Shown: in pieces, positions 30,512-43,324 of the stretch
Numbering within the stretch: position 1 is the first letter of the stretch
Layout of the letters: each line of letters starts with the position of its first letter
From: Linnemannia elongata
Lineage: Eukaryota > Mortierellomycota > Mortierellomycetes > Mortierellales > Mortierellaceae
Length of the DNA: 64,000 nt
Assembly (NCBI GenBank): GCA_036320915.1
Contig: JAXBDG010000016.1
Coordinates: 620,001-684,000 of the forward strand
Reading direction: 5' to 3'
The notes under the pieces: generated by a model
Seen by the model: the letters and a program-made list of their open reading frames with translations, nothing else
Told to the model about the DNA's origin: nothing
Databases searched by the model: none
Made by a program: the position numbers and the translations under genes

Positions 30512-31122
30512 TTTTTGTTTGCTGTTGCTTGTTTTGTTTTTGTGGTTGCTTGTGGCGAGAAGCGTAAAGAAGAAGGTTTGTTTTTGAGTGTTATTTTGTG
30601 CTTTAATCTAGACCACGCGGTTGGTACAGCAGTGGAGAAGATGTTGTCATTTAGGGCTGAGAGTAGTGTTGACCTTGTCGTGGTCAGTTTGAAAGAAGAA
30701 GAGAGAGAGGAAGGGCGTGGGAATAAGAAAAGCGGTGGAGTTGGCGGGAGAAGAGGAGAGAGGGAGAGAGGCTAATCGGATCGAAAAGTCGTTTTCAACA
30801 TGAACGGTAAGAGACAGACCCCTTAAAGTTCGTGTTCAAAGCTCGAGAATGAGTTAGAAAGGTCTTTTGGGTACTGTGATAAAGGCAAAGTGTTTGAGCG
30901 CGTTACTCATAGGAGTTGATATATATATATTCTATCTAAAAACCAAATATCATGTTGTAAAGTGTGGCTCTCTAGTTTACCAGGAAGGAGAGTTCCATGA
31001 CAGCATGAGCTGTTCCTGACCGTTGTCCCACGATGATGAAAAGGCGTGCATGGCCAACAATGATCGAAAAAGGAAATAAAAGGCATCAGAAGCGAAGTCG
31101 TCCATTGTTCTCTTTCTTCTCT

Positions 31123-31187
<65 letters not shown>

Positions 31188-31383
31188 TCCTTTCTCCCTT
31201 GAAACATCCTTGAAACACCCTTCCAGCACTCACACATACACAAGACTTCCTTCCTTTCTTCACTTCTTCTTTCAATCGATCCTTTGTATTCATAGCCTTT
31301 ATTCTCCCCAAACACCTACTTCCTACTCACTCTCTCACACTTACAACAAAACCAATACCTGAAAAAAAACCCTCTAAGCAAGA
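30512..31383. other. Divergent promoter region (F-box paralogue 2 / M28 peptidase A)
   Basis: 872 bases between two oppositely oriented genes. Includes AG-rich sequence (30695-30770), a TA repeat near 30920 and a long TC microsatellite in the leader of the peptidase gene, ending in CAACA-type sequence before the ATG. Confidence 0.55.
31126..31188. repeat. TC dinucleotide microsatellite
   Basis: About 63 bases of almost pure TC, interrupted once by TTT near 31160, in the upstream leader of the M28 peptidase gene. It generates spurious Ser/Leu and Arg/Glu open frames on both strands. Confidence 0.92.
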
Positions 31384-33319
31384 ATGGTCAAGATCCAGAC
31401 TCTCGCTTTCTTGTCCCTCGCCTCGACTGCCCTGGCTGCCCCCGCCTGGTGGGAGCAGTGGACCCTCGACAAGGTCAAGGACACCGTCATCTCCCACGTC
31501 AACCACCTCAGCAGCAAAACCAACGGTGACAGCACCCTACGTCTTGTCCAGACCGCAGAGGACAAGGCACCCGTTTGGATGACTGAGGATCAGCGCATGG
31601 AGCTCCTCCGCAAGAACATTGGATACATGGACATCACCGACCACCAGGACTTCGAGCCCTCCCTCCGCTCCTTGACTCATTTGTGTACGTGTTCGCCATT
31701 GTTATGTTCTTTGTTTTTGTTTGTTTGTCTGGAATGCCTTGGCGTAAACGTGTGAACAATGGTTCACAGGGAGAGGATTGTGCGGCGCCAAATTGTATTA
31801 CGACATTCACACCCTCTTTGGGCTCGTTTCGTTTATTTTCCTCTTGGCTCGCATTGCATTGACATCCAAAGCCTCCCTTTTCTTTTTGTGCTTCCCTTTT
31901 TTGTAGCGCTTCCCAAGAAGGCAGTGCAGCAGGCCAAGTACGGTCGTTATGTCAACAGCCTATCGACCGCCAACATGGAGGTTGCCCTCAAGGAGTTTAC
32001 CTCCTTCCACAACCGTTACTACAGATCCAAGACCGGCAAGCAGTCTGCCCAATGGCTCTACAAGCAGATTAGCGACTTGATCGAGGAGTCAGACGCTGAC
32101 TCTGATGTCAGCATCCGCAAGTTCCAACACAACTGGGACCAGTTCTCTATCATTGGTAATAATGCTCACCCCTTCCCATGCTGTCTCCAGTTGATGCAAC
32201 CTCGGTTCTCGTTTTTCAATTCCCATGTGAGGGAGCCATCACGTTGACTGACCCCTCTAATTTTCTGTTAAAAATATAGCTCGTTTCGAGGGAACGGACG
32301 AGTCGCTCGCCAACCAGCCCGCCATTGTTGGTGCCCATCAGGATTCTGTCAACGGCTGGAACCCTCTCTGGGGCCGTTCCCCCGGTGCCGATGACGATGG
32401 TTCAGGAACCGTCACCACCTTGGAGGTCTTCCGCTCCCTTGTTGGCACTGGATTCCGCCCCACCCGCCCCATCGAGTTTCATTGGTATTCTGCCGAAGAG
32501 GCCGGTCTCTTGGGATCCCAGGATGTCGCCGAGAGCTACGAGAAGAAGGGTGTCGAGGTCATTGCCATGATCCAGGTGAGTTGTTCAATCAGGCTTTAGC
32601 CATTCTTGTCCAAGTTGTTCACATGTATGCGGTTGGAGTTATCAACTTTGTTAACTTTTACACTTCAATTTTGGCTCTCTTGTAGAACGATATGACCGGA
32701 TATGTTGGAACAAGATTCGAAGAATCGTTTGGCGTTATCACCGACAATGTCGACCCTGAGCTGACCGAGCTGATCAAGGTACACACGGACACCTCTCAGG
32801 ATACTACCTGTCGCTCTTGGTAAATGATATATTTGTCGCCTTGACAAACATTATTTGCTAACCCTGTACCGTGTTACTCATGTTTGAATCTAGGTGTACG
32901 CTGGAGAGTACGGTGATATCCCTATCCGCGAGACTCAGTGTGGATACGGCTGTAAGTGCTCCTTTTGTTTTCGATTGCTGGGTATCAATCGGAATGTCTC
33001 CTTCATTTTCTATACCAATCACTTACAATTCATCCCCCCTCATCTCCCCCTAGGCTCTGACCACGCATCATGGAGCAGGTACGGATTCAGGTCGGCAATC
33101 GCGATGGAGGGCGATTTCTCGGACATCAGCCCCTGGATTCACGGATCGGACGACGACGTCTCCCATGTCGATTTCGATCATATGAAGCAGTTCGCCAAGC
33201 TGTCCCTTGGATTCGCTATCGAGTTGGGCCACTTTTCCGGAAAGGAGCAGGATAAGCTCAACCATGGTGGGTCCCGTTGGGAGACTACCTCTGAGCGCGA
33301 GGTCGAGCCTTGCCACTAA
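31384..33319 (+). CDS. Secreted M28 zinc aminopeptidase (copy A)
   Basis: Six exons: 31384..31684, 31907..32155, 32280..32575, 32686..32778, 32894..32951 and 33054..33319; 420 residues. Signal peptide MVKIQTLAFLSLASTALA. The M28 metal site is complete: H203 and D205 in VGAHQDS, the bridging Asp in PGADDDGSG (about 221-223), catalytic E256 and ligand E257 in [11 protein letters not shown]284 in NDMTGY and H336 in CSDHASW. These are the co-catalytic zinc aminopeptidases that trim N-terminal residues from peptides outside the cell, as in Lap1-type fungal enzymes. Residues about 20-180 are the propeptide-like N-terminal part. The aspartic protease gene follows 1.5 kb downstream in the same direction. 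Compared with copy B it has an extra C-terminal tail of about 26 residues and lacks one intron. Confidence 0.93.
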
Positions 33320-34813
33320 TTTCTTTTTGGAGGGTGTCAAGGAGTGCATGGCTATGGATGTCGAAAAAAGCAGGAAGAAAACAACGAAAAATGCGAAAAC
33401 GAACACAGCGAAAAAATTATGTAAATATGTTTGATACCCCCTCCTCCTCGTGATGAATAAAGCCCTGCCTTTAACGTTATAGCTTGTTCTTTGTTGGCGA
33501 TGTTAATGTGCTTGTGCGTTTTGTTGTCTGCTTATGACAAGCTTTAAGGCTGCGGGTCAACAAAATTCAGCAAAAGTTGATCTGCTTCGTTGATATCTTT
33601 GGTGAGGATATCAGAAATAAAAGGACGCGTTATCGCAGTAAAATGGTGTGACAGCCTTTTCATAGCGTGCGAGCTACACGAAAACCCGTTGGTTCCCTCC
33701 TTGCTAAAGGCATTCAATTTTTCGAATTCGAGTGGCGACCCACCATAAAAAGGGTCCTTCCCCAGCGTTTCCCTTTTCCTTCCTTTTCCTAGCTCTAGTC
33801 AGTCATCGACCACGAGCCATCGAGGACCAAGGCCAGCATCAAGACAAGACTCTACAAGCAAGGTCAACGAACAAGGTCCCTCAAGGTAAAACCAAAAAAC
33901 AAATAAACAACCAACCACAATCACAACAGCAGCAACAACAAAACAAGTAAATCACTTCCCCTCCTTCTCCTATCTCTTCCTCTTCACTTCCTTGACCCTA
34001 CCTCCTCTACCTTCGCAATCAACAACAGTCAACAAGAATCAACACCACTCAGTCCCCAGCCTCTCTTTCTCCCCCCTTCCCTCTGATGCCCCACTGTTGC
34101 AATCTAGCGGTGGTGTGCGAAAATCGTAGCCTCATCGTCTTTTCTTCTTCTCCAGTCATCTAGATACTCGTACTCGTCATTTATAGCGATTACTTAGCAG
34201 ACATTAGGATTGTATGCAGTGCAGAGTAGAGCAATAGAATTAGAATGATTAAATAAATGCCGCGTAGTGTCTCTGTGAATCTGTTATCAAATGTGCCAGA
34301 TCATGTCGACACGATCGACTCCGGTCCCCTTAACAATTCAATCGCTTCCAGTTCCAGAGACTACGTTTGTCTTGTGTTTGTGATGCATACAAGTCAGGAC
34401 CTCTAGGTGGACCTATGCCCCAATGTCCCGAATGCAATTTTTGCACAAGCACACACACATACTCGTTCCTATTTCTTGTCTTATCCCCCTTCCTTGCCTC
34501 ATCATCTCTAACCCCACTACTCATTCTCTACCTTTCCTCACTTTTTTTTTTTCATTGCATTTCCATTCGCTTAATCCTTTCCTTCTCTCCCTCTCTCACT
34601 CGCTCCTATTACCCACATTACCCTTCACACACCCACACATACCACCACTCCTTTCCGAGAACAACCCAGCCAACCTCCTTGCTCCATCGTTCACTTCCCC
34701 CTTTCCTTCGGCTTCCCCTTGCTCCCCTTTATTATTCCTAATTATCTTGCCTCTCACCCCGGCTTGCGCTCACCCACAAAGGAACTACGAAAAAGAGGAG
34801 AAGAAAAGTCGCT
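33320..34813. other. Intergenic between M28 A and aspartic protease A
   Basis: An AATAAA at about 33457-33462 suits the M28 polyadenylation signal. The rest is AC- and TC-rich (33730-34110, 34440-34740), typical promoter/leader composition for the downstream protease. No supported gene. Confidence 0.55.
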
Positions 34814-37266
34814 ATGCGTTGTAAAGGAAACTCCTCTTCCTTCTACGGCCTCCTTGCCACCGCCACTCTCCTCCTCCTCCTCCTCCCCGACCATCCCACC
34901 AATGCAGAACTCCTTCGGTAATAACACTGTTCCCTCTTCCAACTGTTCAGTTGCATATTCCAGACACAAGCGAGACGAGCATACAACTAAAGGCATGATA
35001 TCATTATTGTGTTGTTCTGTCTGTATCTGTGTCTGTTACTGTAATAGAGTATCGGTACAGGAACAGCCGGGAGTGAACCTAAGGAGCATCAAGGCACGAG
35101 CCCATTATGGATCCCGGCAAGAGTTCATGACAAAACTGCTCGCACTCAATGCCCACAACGACAATTCCTCCTCCAACGATAACAACAACGCCAATACATC
35201 ACCACCCTCCCTCACCCTTTCCTCATCACCACCATCATCACCAATAGTAGTAGCAGCAGCAGCAGAAGGAGATGAAAAAGAAGGAAGAGAAAGCGGGTCG
35301 GAGCTGGACCTGATGTCGCAGTTGGACAAGCTTGAGCATGAGCTCATCAAGAAGCGAGCGTTTGTTGGTGTGGCGCCACTTCGAGGCAATTCACTTGACA
35401 CCCAATGGGTCGCGGCAATGTCGATTGGTAACCCGCCGCAAGAGTTTTCGGTCGTATTTGATACTGGAAGTGGTGACCTCTGGGTGTCGTCCGTGGGTTG
35501 TACCTCTGCGGTCTGCCAATCCCAGCGTCGGTTCAGTCCTAGTCAGTCAAGGTAATTTGCAAGCACTGCCTTGTTGGTTGTGATTGTTGTCATAAATGCG
35601 AGTGAGCGGTATGCAAGAATGGAGGCTGTTAGGGAGGCTGTTGTCGTCTGTCGGCGGTTTTTTTTTTTTTTTTGTCACGGGAATGGACGGGGGACAGAAC
35701 AGGGAATGCGCGCTTGGGCGCTCGCACTGGATTGGATTAGTTTGAACCGTGTGTTTATGTGCCTGGATGGATGACAACGGATATCTTATTTTTTTGGGTG
35801 ACCCACATTGACCGCCTTGCCCTGGACCCTGGAAAAAAAAAATACCACCGATTTAATTCCTGTCAACTGGGAAACCTGACTTGCAAACAAATGGCAATCG
35901 GTGACAACTGTAATTGACAAGGGGGATCTATGGTATTGGATATGGTGCAACGGAAAAGAGAAAAATACGGAGAACGTGACTTCTGTCCCCATGGCAGCTA
36001 TGTGTTAACCATATACTGCGCTCCTTACCTATGCACATATAGCTCGTTTCAAATGGACAGCACGCGATGGCAAATTGCTTATGCTGACACCTCGCAGGCA
36101 TCAGGAATACTCGGGGTCGACGACGTCACCGTAGCAGGGATCAAGATCAGCAACCAGACATTCGGCCTCGCCTCCTACAACGCTGCACCAGTACCTCCCT
36201 CAGGCTCCTCAGGCTTTGATGGAATCATGGGACTTGGCTTCGAAGGCACTTCGGACATGAAGGGTACGGACCACTGCTTCTTGCTTCCCGGGGCTTGTGG
36301 TTGATTCACAAGAAGGCGATATATCAATGCAGTACACAATTGGTTTAGGACAAGCATTGATCGTGATCCGTCTTCTTTTGTGGATATTAGGGTTCAAGTC
36401 ACCAATTACAAACATGATGCTCCAAAACCAAATTGACCAGGCCATCGTTTCTGTGTGGTTAAACAAGGCTTCGGAGCAAGACGCGAAACTTTCCAAAGGC
36501 GGACAATTTATTTTCGGAGGCGTCGATCCTTCGCTCTACACGGGATCAATCACCTATCTTCCCGTCACCTCGGACAGCCAGTGGCAAGTTGCGGTCGATG
36601 GTGTCTACATTGGGCGCAAGGAACTCGCTGTCTCTAAATCCTCATCCTACGCAGTCGTCGACACGGGATCGTCCTATATCTTGTTCCCGGATTATCTGGC
36701 AACTGCATTCCATCGGGCGATCCCCAACTCGCAGTATGACAAGGACCTGGGCTGGATGATCCCTTGCACATTGGCAAAGTCGACCTCTGTTGGCGATCTC
36801 ACTTTTGTGCTGGGAGGGCAAAAGTTTGCGGTGCCATTGTCCGATATTGTCATCCTAGAGTCAGGATTTAAGGGCATCTGCCTCTCTGCTATCGACTCTT
36901 GGAGCGAGGCTACCAACGGACATTCAGGCGAGTCGGTAAGCACCTCAGCCCCTTTGGACTTTGAGTTACTGCGCAGAATCTTTTTTCTAATTGTCAAATG
37001 TCTGATAACGGCCCTTTCTTTATGTTTGATGTGGATAGCAAATCCTGCTGGGGGACCTATTTATCAAGAACCATTATGTCGTATACGACTATACGGATCG
37101 GCAGATTGGATTTGCACAAAAGGTGCCAGAGGCCCCAGGCGGAATCGGACTCAATGCTCAAAACTCTGCGCCCTCTGCATCACGGATTCGGGAGGAGCAT
37201 TGGGCAAAAATGGCGTTGATGACGGCTGTGGTCATGGTTGCGACGTCGTTGTTGTCGCTTCACTGA
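34814..37266 (+). CDS. Secreted pepsin-type aspartic protease with hydrophobic C terminus (copy A)
   Basis: Five exons: 34814..34917, 35048..35551, 36043..36263, 36391..36935 and 37039..37266; 533 residues. The start at 34814 encodes a Leu-rich signal peptide (YGLLATATLLLLLLPDHPTN region). A Ser/Asn/Ala-rich acidic propeptide follows (about 65-130). Both catalytic motifs are intact: D173 in VVFDTGSGDLW and D367 in AVVDTGSSYILFP, with flanking AMSIGNPPQEF, FDGIMGLGFEG and ILLGDLFIKNHYVVYD. The last residues are hydrophobic (TAVVMVATSLLSL), consistent with a GPI-anchor signal or membrane tail, as in yapsin-type proteases. Family role: acid endopeptidase at the cell surface or outside. The M28 gene upstream supplies exopeptidase activity, so the pair could act together. 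Confidence 0.92.
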
Positions 37267-40200
37267 GTTTCGTCGCCGAGTTAACCCTATATGCTTTGTA
37301 TTACCTCTCCTTATATGTATCATCCTCTCTTTCATTCAAAATTAGCTTGTACAGTACTATCAACCAACCATTCCATTTTACCATCGCTTATCAATTCTCT
37401 ATCTACCTGCCATCTATCTACCTAATAACTAAAGCATCATTTTTTCATTGTACTTTGCCGAACAGCAACGGCGTGATGAGAAAGGGATGAAGGCTTGCGA
37501 TCGATCTGGTAGCCGACTTAAGGACGCGGCGAAAAGGGACAAGAAGAATCAAACCGGAGGAGCACAAGGAGGGGATAGGACCCGGAATAATGGACCTGAA
37601 CTGGACCAAAAGAACGTTCTGAAGAAACAGAATGACAGAGTTGTGGGGTTGGGGCTCACTACTTCCAGGAGCCAATCTGTCATTCCTATTTGTCAGTGCG
37701 CTTAAAGAAATCTCTCATCAGCCAGAATAAGTATGAGAGCGTCCTGGTTGGGATCTGATACACTGAGAGCAAGAAGGAGTAAAAAAAGTATAGGAGACAT
37801 GAGTTGTGATGTGTTTGTGCTGAACTATGCTCGGAGGCTGGAGAGTGGAAGAGACAACAACAAACAACGGTATATCCCGAGGGAGCACATGGGTGAGCAA
37901 GGGTGTGTGTTGTGTTGTATTTCGAGGTATGCGATCGAGTACAGTGGTGTTAGGACTGGTAACGATGCTATAAGTCAACGTCAGTTGAGAAGAGCGGGCT
38001 TGGGATTGGTAGAAAGGCGCCTTGTGGACTTGACCAAAGGAACATGCCTTATGATACTTAGTATCAGGTCAAACAACCTACGCGTTTCAGCTTTGTGCGT
38101 GCCATTAGGAGAAAACATGACATATATCCATCATCTGCTCCCGATCCGATGTGATGTATCCCATGCCCCTCTTTGCTGCTAATACTGCTCGCGGCTACTC
38201 TTTCTCGTAGTTATGAGTCAATAAGCCCATGACCCGTCTCTGTAGAAGATGCATGATTACCGTGTCTCATTTAAAGTTATCAGCACGCATCGCACTTTTT
38301 ACTGCGTGTACTTTTGCGAAAATGCCAATGGTCCTCTTGATCCTCGCGCTTGAAGGCTGTCTGACGACACGGTACCATAATCCCTTTATGGATACCCAAT
38401 GGGGTACCTAATAGTGTACACAATGGTGGTATGGTACAAAAGAGAACGACAGGCAGGATATCTATTTATCGCATCATTGTTTTGTCCTCCTTTCTTCTCC
38501 CACTGACCTACGCCCCTCTCTTTGCAACCCCCCTTGCAGATCGCATTTTCTTCTTTTGCCCCGAGTCCCCGTCTTTGCCTTGTCTTGTCTTTTTTCTTCA
38601 TATCCATATATCAATGTCCACACCCATACATCCATGCCCATGCACATTCCCAGTCAAGATGTACACCCAATCACATCCTTGAATTCCCTTCGTTTCAATC
38701 CTCCTTCAGTACCTCCTTGCCTTAATTGTAGCTACCTCCTCCTAAATTGCACATTATCATCTCCCAGCCTGCTCTCTCAGTCTCGTCTCCTACTTCCCAC
38801 CTCTTTATTATTACCATCAGCATAATTCACCTCTTCTAATAACACTTTGCCTTGCGGGTATCCAGTCCGGCTCCTTCTCACCCCTTACTCCTCGTCACGC
38901 TACTTCGCGCTCCTTATCCCTTTCATAATTTTTCTCTGCTTAACCAAGCAAAACACAATCATAAAATAATCTTATTTGTTATCCAGGTCGGGACCTCTCT
39001 TCCTCTCCTTCATAATTCACATCACATCCCTTTCGTTTTTCCTCTCTATCCCCGCTCATCTTTATTCACGTCCCCGTCCCTTTAAATCCTCTGTCCCTTT
39101 TTTCGTATTTCATCTCACTCTCTCTCTCTCTCTCTCTCTCACTTTTTTCACACACTAACACCAAGGTGAACAGACACACGAACTGGTAAGGTTACGAGAA
39201 GGGGCTGATATGAAGGCGAGCAAGCCATAGGCCTTGTTGCAATATCTTGATGCCGTTCGGTTAGATCCTGGCAACCCACCTCCTTTATTTTTCTTTATTT
39301 TTCTTTGAAGCCCCTCCTCCCTTCTTTCTGACTCTTTTCATACGCACCTCCTTTCATCTCCCTCCTTAATTTTTTTTTGTTCTGTGTCTGTGCTGTTATT
39401 TTTCTGTCTACATGTTTGGGACCCTCGTCACTGCCGAGAAGTAGAAGTAATAAGAGGAAATGTGTTTGTTGCGGTGTGAGAGAAAGCAAAATAAAAGTCA
39501 AGGTTATTGGGTTCGGGAGCCAGGTGGGGACTGCCTAAAATGCACGAAATATTCAGAGTGTACAAGGGGGATGTATTGGATGGGATGGGATTCTCAAAGG
39601 GCAGCCAGGCAGGATCTCGATCTCAGTGACTTGGTCCATCCCGTTCTTTTTATGTTTTTGTGTTCTTTTGTACGACAACAACGACAATGAGTCTCCTGAG
39701 TTGTTTTTTTTGTTGTTGTTTCCAATCATCCCTAATTCCCTTCAAAGAAACGGTTCGTTAACATCTACCAGAATGAAAAAAAAAGAGCAAACCATTTCGT
39801 TTTCATCAAGATCCACCTTTCTAGTGTTCTCTATCATTGTACAAAGTCCATGCATATATGGTTCAATCCTTCACTCCTACATTTTTTTTCGTTCTCTCTC
39901 ATACACAATCCCTCAACCATAAAAAATAATTTTGAAATAGGAGCCATTCACGGGTGCAGAAGGGATGTCTGTGTCGCTTGCATTTCTTTCTACGGTTGAC
40001 CATGTCCAATAGTGTAAATGACAATGATCATCGGAGAGTTGGTTCCATCCATTCCCTTCCTTGTTCTCCCTCTACCACGCGTGCTGTAGTACCAGTAGCA
40101 GTAGTGGTGGTAGTAGTAGTCGTAGTAATAGTTGTGTTTATACCCATGCTGTCTGCGAATTTGCATATCCAATTGGCGCATGGACTGGTTGGGCATGTGC

Positions 40201-43200
40201 ATGCATTGCATGACGGCCGCCTTGGCTTCCCTTTCCCTTCCCACTTCCCTTCCTTTTTTCCCTTCCCCTCATTCATTCACTCACTCATTCACCCTTTTAT
40301 CCCTTCAGCTTGCCTGTCTTACCTTGTTCGTTTTGCGGTCCATCGACCATCGTCTATCGTTCATCATCCTTCGTTCATTGTTCAATGTTCATTCACCCCT
40401 TCCCTCTGTTTCCCGTCCTACTTTTCATCGTGCCAGACGGTGTTCATCTCTCTCCCTCCTTCCTTCATCACACAAGGGTGAAATAACCTACCCGCCATCC
40501 TTCTTTCTATGTGTAACAACTACAAATGAAATGATGGACTATGCTTGCGTGAAGAGTGAATGCCTTCCATGCTCTCCTTGTTCACGGTTACAACATTGTA
40601 CACCTTAGAATTTTTTTTATCATTGTTCTCGCCTCTCATAGTTCTCTTTCTCTCGTGCCTTTTGTTACAAGACAAAACGCTCTCTTACTCTCTTGTCAAA
40701 GAGATGCGCGTTAAAAATATATATCTCTAAATGTGTTTCGCGTTTCGTTGAGTCCCTTTTGCAAGAGAAAAAGAGCTCCTTGCGAACAATATATTTCTGT
40801 GCAAGGCAAGAAAGCAAGTCCAAGGCCATATTCTTTCTGTACCATACATACACTCGTTTTCTCTCTCCCTTGATTTTTTATATTATTTTTGTATTATTTT
40901 ATTTTAACCTTCTTATTCAACTCTTCGCCTTCCTTCGTAGTTCTTGATTGTCTCTTTCTCTTTCCCTCCTTCCTTCCTTTGTTTCCTTCTCTTATTTCCC
41001 TCTTACCCTTCTCTTTCTCTTTCTCTTTCTCGCATCCCTCCTTCCCACCTTCCCTTCCTTTCTCCTCCTCTTAAGATTGCTTTCGACTCAAATCGAAAAG
41101 GCATCCCCTTCCTTTCTTTTTCACTCTTCCTTCACCTCTCTTCTTCTCCTTCCTCACTCTTATCTTTCCTCCTTTCCTCATTCCCTCATTACACACAATC
41201 ACCCCACTCCACCTTCTTACGCATTCTCATCCATTCCATCCACTTCAATTGCAATCATACCCGTACCTCCATTAGTTCTTCTCTAATCCACATCTAATCC
41301 TAACCTAATCATAATCTTAATCCTTGTCTTCGCCTTCTTTCTTTAATTCATACTTTTCCATCCCTCCAAGCTACATCTACTCCTTTCGAACGACAACAGC
41401 AACAACATCAAAGCAGTTTGCAATACCTTGCTTGTAAGCAAAGCCTTGTTTGATACATATCTCTAGAAATAGACCACATGCAACACGCATTTAAGCGCGT
41501 TTACCATTGGTTTCTACTGCTACTGTGGGAGGGGTATAACAAAAAAAAAAAAATAGAAGCATGGCAATGCACAGACACCACATTTACTTCTTTCTAACGC
41601 ACATTCTTTATTTTTTCTTCTTCTGACCATGCGTCGCGACTCATTTTGAATTAACAAACTCTTCCCTTCTTTTTCTTTCTTCCCTCTCCACTCACTCAGC
41701 ACCCTTTTGCAACGACCCCGCCATCCATCCCATCCCATCCCATCCTCAAGAAAGATTTGCATCTTTGTCCTACCAAGCATTGCTTCGCTCTCTATTCTTG
41801 ATCGCCAAACACCCTCTCCATCTTCCTTCGAGTCAACTCTTCTCTTGTTCATATCAACCCATTTCTTCCTCAACTCCTTATTTTATTTCTCCTACCCTCT
41901 CGTCTCGACTCACTGCCCCTTCCTTTGGCCTATTCGACCACAAGCTTGTCAAAAGGGCTTTTCCAGGACAACAATCAGACACGAGGTAAGAACCACAGTC
42001 TCTTTTCTTTGTTCGGTTCATTTCCCAGCAAAGCATTCATGGGGCATGTTTTGAGGATATTTCATCGTCGAGGGAATAGAAATATCAAACAGCAATTAGA
42101 AAAAGAGAATTAAGAGTTCGAGAGGGTGAAGGATGGGTGTCTATCTAGGTGATGGACCTATAGGATTTTCTGGTGGTGTAAAAACAGAAGACAGAATTAG
42201 GGCAGTCTTTCCTCTCTTGCCCTTTCTCTCCTTCCCAGAGCTCCTGTGCTTCCTTTTTCCTGCCGCCTTCTCCTTGGGTGCAGTTGTCCCTGAACGGATG
42301 TGGTGTATGAATTGAGCATCTACACCAAAAAGAATAGACAAGAAAAGAATCGGAGAATAGGCTGTTTTTTGTCTGCAAAAGCACAGTGATGTGATTCGAG
42401 GAGCAAAGAATGGAAAGTGGTGTGGTTCTGGTCCTTGTTTCCTTCTCACCCTCATTTTTTTTTTGGCCTAGCGGGAAATACATCCCTTTTTTTTCTCTGT
42501 GTGTGTGTGTGTTTGTTGCCTCTGCGGTCAGTGAGTGGGAGGGGATGAGTCTACTCGGCAATGTGAAATACGAATCATGCAGGAAGAGAAGGGAAGGTCA
42601 AAGGGTGAGAGAGCATTCTGTCGGGGGAGGGTCGAGGGGGGATTACAGACGACAAAAAGTCTGAGATGACAGCAACCACAACATGTTCTCGTTTGGTATG
42701 AACGAGGTTTGAAAGGCGTGGGCATGGCATGGAACGCGCAGCAAATGTTGACAGGGCGAGTAATAGCAACCACAGCAAGAATGGATCCTTGCTTTAACTC
42801 CTACATACATTCGGGAGCTTCTATCTTTTTTACTCCCTTACAATACTCCTTTGTGGCGGGAAAACAAAAACATGACGCGCGATGGTTATTTCTCCCTCTT
42901 TCCCCTCTCTTCATGTCGTGTCCAAACCCCAATGCTTCAAATGTGAAAGGGGGGCAACTACTTCGGAGGGTTGTTCTTCCATCATTGTAGGAGACTATTC
43001 ATCTTCTGTTTACTCTGTGGCTCTACTCTTTAATGTGGTTGCATGGCTCATTAAGTTTTTGTTGTGTTAGTGAAAGAGGACAAGAGAAAAAGGGAGATCT
43101 ATGCTAAGTATTGGATAAAGTCACGTGTACTATCACGCTTCTTGCTGGATATTGATTCCTCAGGGAGCCAGCATGTGCCTCCCCGATTGCGTTCCATACC

Positions 43201-43324
43201 GAGACCCTTTGTACCCATCCTGCTGTAGCCAACATGGCGCCCTTCCATTCATTAACATATCCATTTCACTTCTTTCATCAATAGCCAACACTCTTCTACC
43301 TTCACAACAATCAACATATACAAC
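37267..43324. other. 6-kb stretch without recognisable genes
   Basis: No domain-bearing frame, tRNA or transposon end was found on either strand. Visible structure: pyrimidine-rich tracts on the plus strand (38460-39170, 40220-41390, 41600-41900), a TC microsatellite at about 39115-39140, GTA/GTG-type triplet runs (about 40085-40135), and an exon-like leader at about 41880-41985 followed by a GTAAGA donor at 41986. Such islands resemble fungal promoter/leader sequence, so non-coding transcripts or a long upstream region of the kinase gene at 43325 are possible. Confidence 0.5.

Noticed and set aside
31033..31362. Ser/Leu- and Arg/Glu-rich frames on both strands
   Set aside because: They are translations of the TC microsatellite in the M28 leader.
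37448..37705. 85-codon basic frame after aspartic protease A
   Set aside because: Lies in 3' flank, has no domain and no leader; could be part of the UTR.
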